A DNA stretch of 64,000 nucleotides from Aliivibrio sp. 1S175 (GTDB lineage Bacteria; Pseudomonadota; Gammaproteobacteria; Enterobacterales; Vibrionaceae). Below the pieces are notes generated by a model. The model ran no database searches. It saw only the letters and a program-made list of their open reading frames with translations, and was not told the DNA's origin. The stretch is from assembly GCF_001690985.1 (NCBI RefSeq), contig NZ_MAJS01000012.1, forward strand, positions 1 to 64,000, written 5' to 3'. This document shows positions 29,985 through 39,324 of this stretch, piece by piece (positions within the stretch are counted from its first letter, which is position 1; every line of letters starts with the position of its first letter). A program made the translations under genes and the position numbers.

Positions 29985-30224
29985 CGAATCTTTTTATTGT
30001 ATATTAATATCTGAGAGTGGAAATTTACTTCCTTATTTCATATACTTATTTTTTTTATACGTGATTGGTATAGATAAATAGGACCTAAAGTCAATACTAT
30101 TTTAATAGTAAAACTTTGCGTCTTAACGCATAATCAATACGAGACAGCCTTATTTTTTAAGGTAAAATAGAGCATAAAATTCACCTCAATCGAGGTAGCG
30201 GTAAATTAAGTCGGAGTGTCAGTT
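29985..30224. promoter_or_regulatory. Leader and promoter region of gacA
   Basis: The region is 240 bases without a gene. A small hairpin ACCTC/GAGGT lies at about 30182-30195, just upstream of the GGAG ribosome binding site at 30213-30216. No clear terminator for polB is visible. Confidence 0.4.
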
Positions 30225-30869
30225 GTGATTAGAGTTTTCCTTGTAGATGATCATGAGCTGGTTCGCACAGGGATTAGACGTATTCTTGAAGACGTCCGTG
30301 GAATTAAAGTAGTAGGGGAAGCTCACAGCGGTGAAGACGCCGTAAAATGGTGTCGAACAGAACAGGCAGATATTGTTCTAATGGATATGAACATGCCTGG
30401 CATTGGTGGCCTAGAAGCCACGAAAAAGATTTTACGATTCAATCCAGATATGAAAGTAATAGTATTAACTATTCATACTGAAAATCCATTTCCAACGAAA
30501 GTAATGCAAGCTGGTGCTGCTGGTTATTTAACGAAAGGAGCAGGCCCAGACGAAATGGTTAACGCTATTCGAATGGTGCAAAGTGGACAACGTTACTTGT
30601 CTCCTGAAATAGCGCAACAAATGGCATTAAGTCAATTTACGCCTGATTCTGAAAACCCATTTAAAGAGTTGTCAGAACGTGAATTACAAATAATGATTAT
30701 GATTACTAAGGGCGAGAAAGTAACGGATATTTCCGAACAACTGAATTTAAGCCCAAAAACAGTAAACAGTTATCGTTATCGATTATTCAGTAAATTGAGT
30801 ATCAGTGGTGATGTAGAATTAACTCATTTAGCTATTCGTCATGGTATTTTAGATGCTGAGACATTGTAG
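30225..30869 (+). CDS. gacA: Response regulator GacA (UvrY/VarA)
   Basis: The 214-residue NarL-type regulator starts at GTG 30225, with GGAG eight bases upstream; the longer GTG at 30216 would overlap that site. The receiver domain has Asp8-Asp9 and phosphoacceptor Asp54 (LMDMNMPG). The C-terminal LuxR-type helix-turn-helix spans about 145-205. Partnered with a BarA/VarS-type kinase elsewhere, it activates Csr small RNAs that control motility, quorum-linked traits and, in V. fischeri, luminescence and host colonisation. Its stop overlaps the uvrC start by one base, as in the conserved uvrY-uvrC-pgsA cluster. Confidence 0.96.
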   Translation: MIRVFLVDDHELVRTGIRRILEDVRGIKVVGEAHSGEDAVKWCRTEQADIVLMDMNMPGIGGLEATKKILRFNPDMKVIVLTIHTENPFPTKVMQAGAAGYLTKGAGPDEMVNAIRMVQSGQRYLSPEIAQQMALSQFTPDSENPFKELSERELQIMIMITKGEKVTDISEQLNLSPKTVNSYRYRLFSKLSISGDVELTHLAIRHGILDAETL

Positions 30870-32695
30870 TGTCTTCTTTTGATTCAACTGCTTTCTTAAA
30901 ATCAGTAACTCATCAGCCTGGTGTTTATCGTATGTATAACACTGAGGCTGACGTTATTTATGTAGGTAAAGCCAAAGATTTAAAAAAACGATTATCTAGT
31001 TATTTTCGTAGTAATATCCCTTCAGAAAAAACTAAAGCGCTTGTTACTCATATTGCTCAAATAGATGTAACGGTAACACACTCAGAAACCGAAGCTCTTA
31101 TACTAGAGCACAATTATATTAAGCAGTATTTACCTAAATATAATGTATTGCTTAGAGACGATAAGTCATATCCTTATATTTTCATTTCGAATCATCAGCA
31201 TCCTAGGATCTCTATCCATCGCGGAACGAAACGAAAAAAAGGGGAGTATTTTGGTCCTTATCCAGATTCTGGAGCGGTAAGAGAAAGCCTACACCTTATT
31301 CAAAAACTTTTTCCTATTCGTCAATGCGAAGATTCTGTCTATGCAAACCGCCATCGACCTTGCTTGATGTATCAAATTGGGCGTTGTTTAGCGCCTTGTG
31401 TAAAAGGAATTATCAGCGATGAAGAATACAAAGAGCAAACTGAATTTATTCGTTTATTTTTGCAAGGGAAAGACAGACAAGTTATTCAAACACTAGTAGA
31501 ACAAATGGAAGACGCAAGTCAGTCATTGAAATTTGAAAAAGCAGCTACGATCCGAGATCAAATTCAAGCGATGAGACGAGTACAAGAACAACAGTATGTA
31601 TCTGATGATAGTGGTGATGATCTTGATGTTCTTGGTTTTGCTATAGAGAATGGGTTAGCTTGCATTCACTTGTTGATGATTAGACAAGGTAAAATTTTAG
31701 GAAGTCGTAGTTTCTTTCCTAAGATCCCGGCTAAAACAGAAAAAGATGAAGTATTTCTAAGCTTTTTGACACAATACTATTTAAACCATTCTCAAGGTCG
31801 AACGATACCGAATAGAGTGGTGACAAGCTTCGAATTCAACGGTGATAGTTTAGAAACGGCGCTAACCGAGCTCTCTGGGCGAAAGGTTATTTTTCAGTTA
31901 AACCCGAAAGGAATAAAAGGGCGATATTTAAAGCTAGCAGATACGAATGCGTTAACTGCATTGACGAGTAAATCTAATCATAAGCTAACTATTTATCAGA
32001 GATTTAAACAGCTTGAAGAGGCATTATCTTTAGCGTCGATCCAAAGGATGGAATGTTTTGATATTAGCCACACAATGGGAGAGAAGACGGTTGCTTCGTG
32101 CGTTGTTTTTAATCAGGAAGGACCAGTAAAAGCAGAGTATAGGCGGTATAATATAACTGGAATAACCGGAGGGGATGATTACGCAGCGATGGCTCAAGTA
32201 CTTGAACGTCGTTACAGTAAACAGCTTGATGTGGATAAAATTCCAGACATTGTCTTTATTGATGGCGGTAAAGGGCAGTTAAACAGAGCTTATGATGTTA
32301 TCTCTAAGCATTGGGATGATTGGCCAAAACAGCCTCTTTTGCTGGGTATCGCAAAAGGGGTGACACGTAAACACGGGTTGGAGACTTTGGTCAAAACGTC
32401 GGGTGAAGAATTTTCAATGCCAAGTGATTCACCTGCTTTGCATTTAATTCAACATATTAGGGATGAAAGTCATAATCACGCGATTAGTGGTCATCGAGCA
32501 CAACGTGCGAAAGTAAGAAAAACCAGTACGTTACAAAATATCGAAGGGGTTGGTCCGAAACGAAGACAGGCTTTATTGCAATATTTAGGTGGTCTACAAG
32601 AATTAAAAAGTGCAAGTGTTGAAGAAATAGCCAAAGTGCCTGGAATTAGTCATTCTTTGGCAGAAAAAATACAGGATGCGTTGAAACACGGGTAA
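30869..32695 (+). CDS. uvrC: Excinuclease ABC subunit C
   Basis: The 608-residue nuclease makes both incisions in nucleotide excision repair. The N-terminal GIY-YIG domain (GVYRMYN...[13 protein letters not shown], residues 17-44) makes the 3' cut. A UvrB-interaction UVR motif lies near residues 205-240, an RNase H-like domain near 385-540 makes the 5' cut, and paired helix-hairpin-helix motifs close the protein ([14 protein letters not shown] and [12 protein letters not shown]). GTG 30869 overlaps the gacA stop by one base, so translation is probably coupled. Confidence 0.97.
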   Translation: MSSFDSTAFLKSVTHQPGVYRMYNTEADVIYVGKAKDLKKRLSSYFRSNIPSEKTKALVTHIAQIDVTVTHSETEALILEHNYIKQYLPKYNVLLRDDKSYPYIFISNHQHPRISIHRGTKRKKGEYFGPYPDSGAVRESLHLIQKLFPIRQCEDSVYANRHRPCLMYQIGRCLAPCVKGIISDEEYKEQTEFIRLFLQGKDRQVIQTLVEQMEDASQSLKFEKAATIRDQIQAMRRVQEQQYVSDDSGDDLDVLGFAIENGLACIHLLMIRQGKILGSRSFFPKIPAKTEKDEVFLSFLTQYYLNHSQGRTIPNRVVTSFEFNGDSLETALTELSGRKVIFQLNPKGIKGRYLKLADTNALTALTSKSNHKLTIYQRFKQLEEALSLASIQRMECFDISHTMGEKTVASCVVFNQEGPVKAEYRRYNITGITGGDDYAAMAQVLERRYSKQLDVDKIPDIVFIDGGKGQLNRAYDVISKHWDDWPKQPLLLGIAKGVTRKHGLETLVKTSGEEFSMPSDSPALHLIQHIRDESHNHAISGHRAQRAKVRKTSTLQNIEGVGPKRRQALLQYLGGLQELKSASVEEIAKVPGISHSLAEKIQDALKHG

Positions 32696-32740
32696 AAAAA
32701 GCGCACCATAGGATCAGCCGACCAAAATTTAAGAATTATT

Positions 32741-33295
32741 ATGCGATTAACGATACCAAATATACTTACGTTTATTCGACTAGCACTTATTCCAGTGTTT
32801 GTTGTTGTTTTTTACCTACCTTATGAATGGTCAGCGGTTGCTGCTGCAATGGTATTCTGGGTTGCAGGTTTTACAGATTGGTTAGATGGATTATTAGCAA
32901 GAAAACTCGGTCAAACTTCTCGTTTTGGTGCTTTTTTAGACCCTGTCGCTGATAAAGTAATGGTCGCAGCGGCTTTAATTTTGATTACAGAGCATTATCA
33001 TTCTGTTTGGATTACTATTCCTGCAATAACAATGATTGGACGTGAACTTATTATTTCAGCATTGAGAGAGTGGATGGCTGAAATTGGTAAGCGGGCAAGT
33101 GTTGCGGTGTCGTGGGTAGGTAAAGTAAAAACGGTTTCTCAAATGTTTGCTTTGTGGGTTTTGATTTGGCGTTATGATGATTGGATGGTGTGGGTTGGCT
33201 ATGTTGCACTTTATGTAGCGACAATTTTAACCTACTGGTCTATGGTTCAATACCTAGCTGCAGCAAAAGATGATTTGCTTAATGCAGATGATTAG
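32741..33295 (+). CDS. pgsA: CDP-diacylglycerol--glycerol-3-phosphate 3-phosphatidyltransferase
   Basis: The 184-residue inner-membrane enzyme makes phosphatidylglycerophosphate, the first committed step to phosphatidylglycerol and cardiolipin. The CDP-alcohol transferase signature DG...AR...G...D...D is complete in [20 protein letters not shown] plus VADK, near residues 49-71. Several membrane helices are predicted. It follows uvrC by 45 bases and ends at a strong terminator ahead of the tRNA array. Its product feeds the cardiolipin synthase encoded at 61.8 kb. Confidence 0.96.
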   Translation: MRLTIPNILTFIRLALIPVFVVVFYLPYEWSAVAAAMVFWVAGFTDWLDGLLARKLGQTSRFGAFLDPVADKVMVAAALILITEHYHSVWITIPAITMIGRELIISALREWMAEIGKRASVAVSWVGKVKTVSQMFALWVLIWRYDDWMVWVGYVALYVATILTYWSMVQYLAAAKDDLLNADD

Positions 33296-33311
33296 ATAGA
33301 TAATCGAGATG

Positions 33312-33337
33312 AAAAGCGAACTTTGGTTCGCTTTTTT
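33312..33337 (+). terminator. pgsA terminator
   Basis: A 10 bp stem AAAAGCGAAC/GTTCGCTTTT (33312-33321 with 33326-33335) has a TTTG loop and a T run. Confidence 0.92.
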
Positions 33338-33525
33338 TATATCTTAAAAATAAACCACGCATAGTGATCTGATATAACAAGCTTTTGTATTAGTATTTTC
33401 TTTAACATCAACATCATTTTTTCAATTATCTTGTTCCTTAAGCTGGTTGAAGAGCTTGTTTTCGTTTGTTTTATATTCATTTTGAGTGCATTTTATTCAA
33501 ACGAAACAAAAACACAAAAATAGTG

Positions 33526-33559
33526 TTGACTCTAAGTGCTGAATCAGTAAAATGCGTCC
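33526..33559 (+). promoter_or_regulatory. tRNA operon promoter
   Basis: TTGACT at 33526-33531, a 16-base spacer and TAAAAT at 33548-33553 form a near-consensus sigma-70 promoter. The following GCGTCC is the GC-rich discriminator typical of stringently controlled stable-RNA promoters. It lies about 55 bases before the first tRNA. Confidence 0.75.
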
Positions 33560-33611
33560 TGTACCCAAGAGGAAGGCAGCAAATAAGCCGCTAGATAGCT
33601 TGGATTACAAC

Positions 33612-33685
33612 GGCGCCTTGGCAGAGTGGCTATGCAGCGGATTGCAAATCCGTGAACCTCGGTTCGATTCCGGGAGGCGCCTCCA
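33612..33685 (+). tRNA. tRNA-Cys (GCA)
   Basis: The 74-base cloverleaf has acceptor GGCGCCT/AGGCGCC, anticodon loop ATTGCAAAT with GCA, a GGTTCGATTCC T-arm and an encoded CCA end. It is the first gene of the array. Confidence 0.97.
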
Positions 33686-33707
33686 TTCTCTTTTAAAGAG
33701 AAGACTT

Positions 33708-33783
33708 GCGACACTAGCTCAGCTGGTAGAGCGCAACCTTGCCAAGGTTGAGGTCACGAGTTCGAGCCTCGTGTGTCGCTCCA
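33708..33783 (+). tRNA. tRNA-Gly (GCC), copy 1
   Basis: The 76-base cloverleaf has acceptor GCGACAC/GTGTCGC, anticodon GCC within CCTTGCCAAGG, T-loop AGTTCGAGC and an encoded CCA. Three intact identical copies occur in the array. Confidence 0.97.
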
Positions 33784-33893
33784 AATTTTGTAAAAAGTAG
33801 TCAAGTAACATTGGCAGACTGCTTAAAAGATGGTGTCTAACCCGCTTTATTATAAAGCGCATTGGTTGGGAGCATCGCAATAAAGAATTGCGT

Positions 33894-33980
33894 GCCCTGG
33901 TGGTGGAATTGGTAGACACAAGGGATTTAAAATCCCTCGGCGTTCGCGCTGTGCCGGTTCAAGTCCGGCCCGGGGCACCA
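33894..33980 (+). tRNA. tRNA-Leu (TAA), copy 1
   Basis: The 87-base class II tRNA has acceptor GCCCTGG/CCGGGGC, anticodon TAA in GGATTTAAAATCC, a long variable arm CGGCGTTCGCGCTG and an encoded CCA. It matches the E. coli leuZ type. Confidence 0.97.
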
Positions 33981-34012
33981 TCTATTAAAGTCTATATCGC
34001 AAGATATAGCAT

Positions 34013-34088
34013 GCGACACTAGCTCAGCTGGTAGAGCGCAACCTTGCCAAGGTTGAGGTCACGAGTTCGAGCCTCGTGTGTCGCTCCA
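34013..34088 (+). tRNA. tRNA-Gly (GCC), copy 2
   Basis: The sequence is identical to copy 1, placed 305 bases after it within a tandem repeat unit that also carries the leucine tRNA. Confidence 0.97.
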
Positions 34089-34198
34089 AATTTGTAAAAA
34101 GTAGTCAAGTAACATTGGCAGACTGCTTAAAAGATGGTGTCTAACCTGCTTTATTATTAAAGCGCATTGGTTGGGAGCATCGCAATAAAGAATTGCGT

Positions 34199-34285
34199 GC
34201 CCTGGTGGTGGAATTGGTAGACACAAGGGATTTAAAATCCCTCGGCGTTCGCGCTGTGCCGGTTCAAGTCCGGCCCGGGGCACCA
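34199..34285 (+). tRNA. tRNA-Leu (TAA), copy 2
   Basis: The sequence is identical to the first leucine tRNA and lies 305 bases after it. The preceding spacer is nearly identical too. Confidence 0.97.
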
Positions 34286-34316
34286 TCTATAAAGTCTATA
34301 TCGCAAGATATAGCAT

Positions 34317-34392
34317 GCGACACTAGCTCAGCTGGTAGAGCGCAACCTTGCCAAGGTTGAGGTCACGAGTTCGAGCCTCGTGTGTCGCTCCA
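34317..34392 (+). tRNA. tRNA-Gly (GCC), copy 3
   Basis: The sequence is identical to copies 1 and 2. It is followed directly by the first of two near-identical terminators and is the last intact tRNA of the array. Confidence 0.97.
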
Positions 34393-34399
34393 AATTAAG

Positions 34400-34428
34400 A
34401 AGCCCAATCAGAAATGGTTGGGCTTTTT
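34400..34428 (+). terminator. tRNA operon terminator, copy 1
   Basis: AAGCCCAATC pairs with GGTTGGGCTT (34400-34409 with 34416-34425) around a 6-base loop, followed by TTT. A near-identical copy occurs 185 bases later. Confidence 0.85.
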
Positions 34429-34484
34429 GACGTTTGTAGCAGAGTAAGAAGAGGCTCGACTCATGACCTCAATAACTATCAATT

Positions 34485-34560
34485 CAACTGGTAGAGCGCA
34501 ACCTTGCCAAGGTTGAGGTCACGCCTAGCACCTCGAAGATCGGGAGCCTCGTGTGTCGCT
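34485..34560 (+). pseudogene. Broken tRNA-Gly (GCC) copy
   Basis: Bases 34488-34523 match the tRNA-Gly D-arm, anticodon arm and variable region exactly. The 5' acceptor strand and first D-stem bases are lost, about 21 unrelated bases interrupt the T-arm, and the terminal CCA is absent. With the following second terminator, it marks an extra duplication of the tRNA-Gly plus terminator unit that has since decayed. Confidence 0.85.
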
Positions 34561-34584
34561 TTAGTTTCTTTAAATAGAAAGTAG

Positions 34585-34613
34585 AAGCCCAATCAGAAAT
34601 AGTTGGGCTTTTT
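34585..34613 (+). terminator. tRNA operon terminator, copy 2
   Basis: AAGCCCAA pairs with TTGGGCTT (34585-34592 with 34603-34610), followed by TTT. It and its flank (GACGTTTGTAGCA) duplicate the terminator at 34400. Confidence 0.8.
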
Positions 34614-35136
34614 GACGTTTGTAGCAAAGTAGAATAACGCTATAGATTGCCTTCAATTAGAATAGCTTATTTGGTAAAGGCCATTATTTATTAATAGTAA
34701 GATCTAAATGATACTTCTATTATGGAAAATCATTGCCATGTTATGAACAGATATGTTATTTTCATTCACAATCTCGGAACCGTTCTGGGGGAGACGCGTT
34801 TTACTATCAAATGAAATAGTAAATACGTAGGGTAGGTATCAACAAGGTTATTGTTGATAGAAGGGATACTAGTGACAAAATGTCACGTTTATGGGAAACC
34901 CAACAGTGAACGAATTTAAATTACACACCACAATCCGCTTTATCTTTCCAATCTGTCCGGTTCTTGAAGCTGGAAGCATTACTGAACCTTGAATCTTTGA
35001 AAAATCATAGCCATCACTTGGCTTAATTTCCATAAGCACATTGCTATGGAATGCATTTTTACATCTTAACTTTTCTCACTTTTAGTTTTTGGCATTATTT
35101 TGTCAAAAAAAGAGCACGGGTAAGTTAAAGGAATAT
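34614..35136 (+). promoter_or_regulatory. Long structured leader region of the norspermidine operon
   Basis: No protein gene is visible in this stretch. Between 34786 and 34890 it holds closely packed hairpins: TTTACTAT/ATAGTAAA (34800-34807 with 34816-34823), a 9 bp stem TATCAACAA/TTGTTGATA (34837-34845 with 34851-34859) and GTGACA/TGTCAC (34872-34877 with 34881-34886). Another stem lies at 35028-35051 (TTCCAT-AGC/GCT-ATGGAA with one bulge). Bases 34995-35009 can pair with 35136-35150, which contains the dat-ddc ribosome binding site. The density of stems suggests a cis-acting RNA. No known riboswitch class was recognised. Confidence 0.45.
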
Positions 35137-35158
35137 ATGATTTTTCAAGGTTAGAAAA

Positions 35159-38047
35159 ATGAGTACACTTTTTGATGTCAATACTGACATTGTAATACCA
35201 AAATTTTCAGTTGAAACTCCTATTGTCGATGAGCTTTATGACTTAACTCCAGATCATAATGTCGTTGAACAGTCTGAAAATGAATCCAAAGTACGATCAT
35301 ATCCTCATCGTTTTCCTATAGCGATACAACAAGCGTGTGGTGCATTGGTTGAGGATACTCGGGGCCAAATTTATTTAGATTGTCTTGCGGGAGCAGGTAC
35401 ACTCGCATTAGGTTATAACCACCCCGAAATTAATCAAGCACTAAAGGATCATCTAGATTCAGGGTTACCGTACCAAACACTAGATATAACCACTCCTGTT
35501 AAAAATAAATTTATTCAACGGGTAAAATCATTCTTACCTTCTTATTTCTCAGAGTCCTCGGTTATTCAATTTTGCGGACCTTCCGGTGCCGATGCTGTAG
35601 AAGCGGCAATCAAGTTAGCAAAGCAAACGACAGGCCGAAACACTATGTTTGCTTTTCGTGGTGCTTATCATGGTATGACTAATGGCACGATGGGGTTAAT
35701 GGGGAATCTCGGAACAAAAGCTCGTCGAACGGGATTAATGTCAGAGGTTCATTTTATGCCATTCCCATACGACCTTCGCTGTCCTTTTGGTATCGGTGGT
35801 GATGCAGGTGCAGAAGCGAGTATTCGCTATATCGAACGTTTATTAAATGACGATGAAGCTGGAATTATGAAACCTGCAGCCATGATCGTTGAACCAATTC
35901 AAGGTGAGGGTGGTGTTATTCCAGCGCCCGCATTTTGGTTAAAAGAATTACGCAGAGTCTGTGACGAACATAATATTCTCTTGATCCTTGATGAAATTCA
36001 ATGTGGTGTAGCTAAGTCTGGGTACAACTTTGCATTTGAAGAGTCAGGGATCACGCCTGATATTCTTTGTCTATCAAAAGCAATTGGTGGTGGATTGCCA
36101 ATGTCATTGCTTGTCTTTAACAAGACGATAGATACTTGGAATGCAGGAGAGCACACGGGAACCTTTAGAGGAAACCAGCTTGCTATGGTATCAGGGTCAA
36201 AAGCATTAGAGATAATACAACGTGATAGTTTAGTTACTAAGGCACAAGTTGTTGGAGAATATTTTAAAAAAGGATTACAAGCAATTCAACAGCGAGTCAG
36301 TTGTATTGCTGAGGTGCGTGGTCGTGGTCTGATGTTGGGTGTCGAGATCCAACAAAGAGACGGAAGTAAAAATAAATTTGGAGAACCAAACAGTGATGGC
36401 GAACTCACATTAGCTATTCAACGAGCTTCCTTAGAGCGTGGGCTTATGATTGAAAAAGGAGGCCGAGATGGGTCAGTTCTTCGCTTCTTACCGCCTTTAA
36501 TTATTAGTCTTGAGCAAATAGATTTTGCGTTAAAAGTACTAGAAGAGGCCATTGTTTCACTCTCGCCTGAAGTTCAAAATGAGCAAGAGCCTCAAGACAG
36601 TTGGAAGCCGCATTTTATCCAAACTGGTGAAGGAGGATCTGAGCAATTCCTCACGATGTTAAATCACACCAACAAAGCATTGTCTTCTGTGTTTGAAAAG
36701 ATAGATAAGCCTTACTCTGGACTTGAACCAGCACAGCTCGAACAAGCAATCCATAACGTTGATTTAGACAGTAAGCCACATAATTTGCGTGATGTTATTG
36801 ATAGCACAATCGATTTGGTAGTCAAAAACGCCATCATTGTTCAGCATCCTCACTGTATTGCTCACCTTCATACGCCTCCATTATTACCAGCTATAGCTGC
36901 AGAGGCGATGATAGCCGCTTTAAACCAATCAATGGATTCTTGGGACCAAGCTTCATCTGCAACTTACGTTGAGCAAAAAGTGATTAATTGGGTTTGTGGG
37001 AAATACCAGTTAGGCCATAAGGCAGATGGTGTTTTTACTAGCGGTGGTACACAAAGCAATTTAATGGGATTACTGCTTGCTAGGGATTGGATTGCCGACA
37101 AAATAAGTGATCATTCAATTCAACAAATGGGCTTACCTGATTATGCGGATAGATTACGAATTATATGCTCTAAAAAATCACATTTTACTGTCCAAAAATC
37201 GGCCTCTTTATTAGGTTTAGGAGAGAGTTCAGTATGCAGTGTTGACGCTAATCATAACGGTACAATTAATATTAATTCATTAGAAAAAACGCTGAATGAA
37301 TTAAAAGAAAGTGGGCTCATTCCCTTTGTATTAGTAGGAACCGCTGGGACGACGGATCATGGTGCTATTGATGATTTATCCGCTCTTGCAGACTTAGCTC
37401 AATCACAAGGTATGTGGTTCCATGTTGATGCCGCTTATGGGGGAGCATTGGTATTAAGTCGTCATAAGAAACGTTTGAATGGTATTGATAAAGCAGATTC
37501 GCTCAGCGTTGATTTTCATAAACTATTTTATCAAACCGTTAGCTGTGGTGCGCTATTAGTGAAAGACAAATCACACCTTGGTTATTTATTGCATCATGCA
37601 GAGTACTTAAACCGAGAAGAAGATGAAATGCCTAATTTAGTTGATAAATCCATTGCTACAACGAAACGATTTGATGCGCTCAAAGTCTTTATGACAATGC
37701 AAAGTGTTGGGCCAGAACAGCTCGGTAAAATGTACGATCATCTGTTAGAACAGACACAAAAAGTCGCTGAATTAATTACTCATCGTGAGGGGTTTGAATT
37801 ACTGGAAACACCTTCATTATCAACCATATTATTTCGTGTTAAAAACTCAAATATCAAAGATTTAGATAAGTTTAATAAAACATTGAGAGTTGAAGCGTTA
37901 ATTCGTGGAATCGCAGTATTAGGTGAAACTGTCGTGGGTGAAAAAACAGCGTTGAAATTCACCATATTAAATCCATGTTTAAAGATCAGTGATTTTGAAT
38001 CTTTATTAGAAAAAATTGAAAATTTAATAATTGAATTAGAAAAATAA
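35159..38047 (+). CDS. Fused diaminobutyrate aminotransferase / decarboxylase
   Basis: The 962-residue bifunctional PLP enzyme. The N-terminal half (about 45-465) is a class III aminotransferase with EPIQGEGG (245-252), LDEIQCG (277-283) and PLP lysine Lys307; it makes L-2,4-diaminobutyrate from aspartate semialdehyde. After a linker, the C-terminal half (about 490-962) is a group II decarboxylase with HVDAAYGG (755-762) and PLP lysine Lys788 in DFHK; it makes 1,3-diaminopropane. The fusion is known in vibrios. The ribosome binding site AAGG at 35147-35150 lies in a possible occluding helix. It leads the norspermidine operon. Confidence 0.95.
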   Translation: MSTLFDVNTDIVIPKFSVETPIVDELYDLTPDHNVVEQSENESKVRSYPHRFPIAIQQACGALVEDTRGQIYLDCLAGAGTLALGYNHPEINQALKDHLDSGLPYQTLDITTPVKNKFIQRVKSFLPSYFSESSVIQFCGPSGADAVEAAIKLAKQTTGRNTMFAFRGAYHGMTNGTMGLMGNLGTKARRTGLMSEVHFMPFPYDLRCPFGIGGDAGAEASIRYIERLLNDDEAGIMKPAAMIVEPIQGEGGVIPAPAFWLKELRRVCDEHNILLILDEIQCGVAKSGYNFAFEESGITPDILCLSKAIGGGLPMSLLVFNKTIDTWNAGEHTGTFRGNQLAMVSGSKALEIIQRDSLVTKAQVVGEYFKKGLQAIQQRVSCIAEVRGRGLMLGVEIQQRDGSKNKFGEPNSDGELTLAIQRASLERGLMIEKGGRDGSVLRFLPPLIISLEQIDFALKVLEEAIVSLSPEVQNEQEPQDSWKPHFIQTGEGGSEQFLTMLNHTNKALSSVFEKIDKPYSGLEPAQLEQAIHNVDLDSKPHNLRDVIDSTIDLVVKNAIIVQHPHCIAHLHTPPLLPAIAAEAMIAALNQSMDSWDQASSATYVEQKVINWVCGKYQLGHKADGVFTSGGTQSNLMGLLLARDWIADKISDHSIQQMGLPDYADRLRIICSKKSHFTVQKSASLLGLGESSVCSVDANHNGTININSLEKTLNELKESGLIPFVLVGTAGTTDHGAIDDLSALADLAQSQGMWFHVDAAYGGALVLSRHKKRLNGIDKADSLSVDFHKLFYQTVSCGALLVKDKSHLGYLLHHAEYLNREEDEMPNLVDKSIATTKRFDALKVFMTMQSVGPEQLGKMYDHLLEQTQKVAELITHREGFELLETPSLSTILFRVKNSNIKDLDKFNKTLRVEALIRGIAVLGETVVGEKTALKFTILNPCLKISDFESLLEKIENLIIELEK

Positions 38048-38060
38048 GGGTAAAACGATA

Positions 38061-39305
38061 ATGTCTATTCTACAAATTGGCGCCGGTGGCGTTGGATGGG
38101 TAATTGCACATAAAGCAGCTCAAAATAATGACACGTTAGGTGATATCACGATTGCTTCTCGTACCATTGCAAAATGTGAAAAGATCATCGAATCGATTAA
38201 AGGTAAGAACAACCTGAAAGATACGACGAAAAAACTAGAAGCAAAAGCCGTAAATGCAGATGATATTGACGCACTTGTTGCTCTTATTGAAGATGTTAAG
38301 CCTGATCTTGTCATTAATGCCGGCCCTCCATGGGTAAATATGTCAATTATGGAAGCGTGCTATCAAGCACAAGTCTCGTATTTAGACACATCGGTAGCTG
38401 TGGATTTATGCTCAGAAGGACAACAAGTGCCTGAAGCCTATGATTGGCAATGGGGTTACCGTGAAAAATTTAAAGACGCCGGCATTACTGGCATTCTAGG
38501 TGCAGGTTTTGATCCCGGCGTAGTCAGCGTATTTGCTGCCTATGCCGTTAAGCATCTGTTTGATGAGATCGAAACTATTGATGTAATGGATATCAACAAT
38601 GGTGATCACGGTAAAAAATTTGCAACCAATTTTGACCCTGAAACTAATATGTTAGAGATCCAAGGAGATTCTTTCTATTGGGAAAATGGAAAATGGAAGC
38701 AAGTTCCGTGTCATACACGTATGCTTGAATTTGATTTCCCACATTGTGGTAGCCATAAAGTCTATTCAATGGCACATGATGAAGTACGTTCAATGAAAGA
38801 GTTTATCCCTGCAAAACGGATTGAATTTTGGATGGGGTTCGGGGATACCTACTTAAATTATTTTAATTGTATGCGTGATATTGGCTTATTAAGTCCTGAT
38901 CCACTGACATTGCATGACGGTACGGTTGTTCAGCCTCTACATGTATTAAAAGCGTTATTGCCAGATCCAACGTCCCTTGCTCCTGGTTATACAGGGTTAA
39001 CTTGTATTGGAACCTGGGTGCAAGGTAAAAAAGACGGAAAAGAGCGCAGTGTGTTTATTTACAATAATGCCGATCATGAAGTGGCATATGAAGACGTAGA
39101 GCATCAAGCGATTTCTTATACTACAGGTGTACCTGCAATTACTGCAGCATTACAATTTTTTCATGGTAAATGGGCAGATGCTGGTGTTTTCAATATGGAA
39201 CAGTTAGATCCTGATCCGTTTCTAGAAACGATGCCAACAATTGGCTTGGATTGGCATGTGCAAGAGCTAGTGCCAGGGCAAGCAAAGATCAACACGTTAA
39301 AATAA
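38061..39305 (+). CDS. Carboxynorspermidine synthase (dehydrogenase)
   Basis: The 414-residue cytoplasmic enzyme condenses 1,3-diaminopropane with aspartate semialdehyde and reduces the product with NADPH to carboxynorspermidine. It belongs to the saccharopine dehydrogenase-like family. The nucleotide-binding start is [18 protein letters not shown] (residues 3-20), and VINAGPPW and GAGFDPGV follow near residues 93 and 150. It begins 13 bases after the fused dat-ddc gene and 19 bases before nspC, so one transcript is likely. The gene is often listed as a lys1-like dehydrogenase in Vibrio genomes. Confidence 0.94.
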   Translation: MSILQIGAGGVGWVIAHKAAQNNDTLGDITIASRTIAKCEKIIESIKGKNNLKDTTKKLEAKAVNADDIDALVALIEDVKPDLVINAGPPWVNMSIMEACYQAQVSYLDTSVAVDLCSEGQQVPEAYDWQWGYREKFKDAGITGILGAGFDPGVVSVFAAYAVKHLFDEIETIDVMDINNGDHGKKFATNFDPETNMLEIQGDSFYWENGKWKQVPCHTRMLEFDFPHCGSHKVYSMAHDEVRSMKEFIPAKRIEFWMGFGDTYLNYFNCMRDIGLLSPDPLTLHDGTVVQPLHVLKALLPDPTSLAPGYTGLTCIGTWVQGKKDGKERSVFIYNNADHEVAYEDVEHQAISYTTGVPAITAALQFFHGKWADAGVFNMEQLDPDPFLETMPTIGLDWHVQELVPGQAKINTLK

Positions 39306-39324
39306 ATCAGTAGAGAACATAATC

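Larger units (their letters stand above)
33708..34392 (+). repeat. Tandem Gly-Leu tRNA repeat units of about 305 bp
   Basis: Unit 1 (33708-34012) and unit 2 (34013-34316) each contain tRNA-Gly, a spacer of about 110 bases, tRNA-Leu and a spacer of about 32 bases. A third partial unit holds tRNA-Gly only. The long spacers differ by only a few bases, including CCCGC versus CCTGC, indicating recent duplication or ongoing gene conversion. Confidence 0.9.

Noticed and set aside
33552-34286. Protein-coding frames across the tRNA array
   Set aside because: They are translations of tRNA genes and spacers; the region is fully explained by tRNAs and repeats.
34614-35158. Insertion-sequence remnant in the leader before dat-ddc
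   Set aside because: No transposase-like frame, terminal inverted repeats or target duplication could be found; a structured leader explains the stems better.
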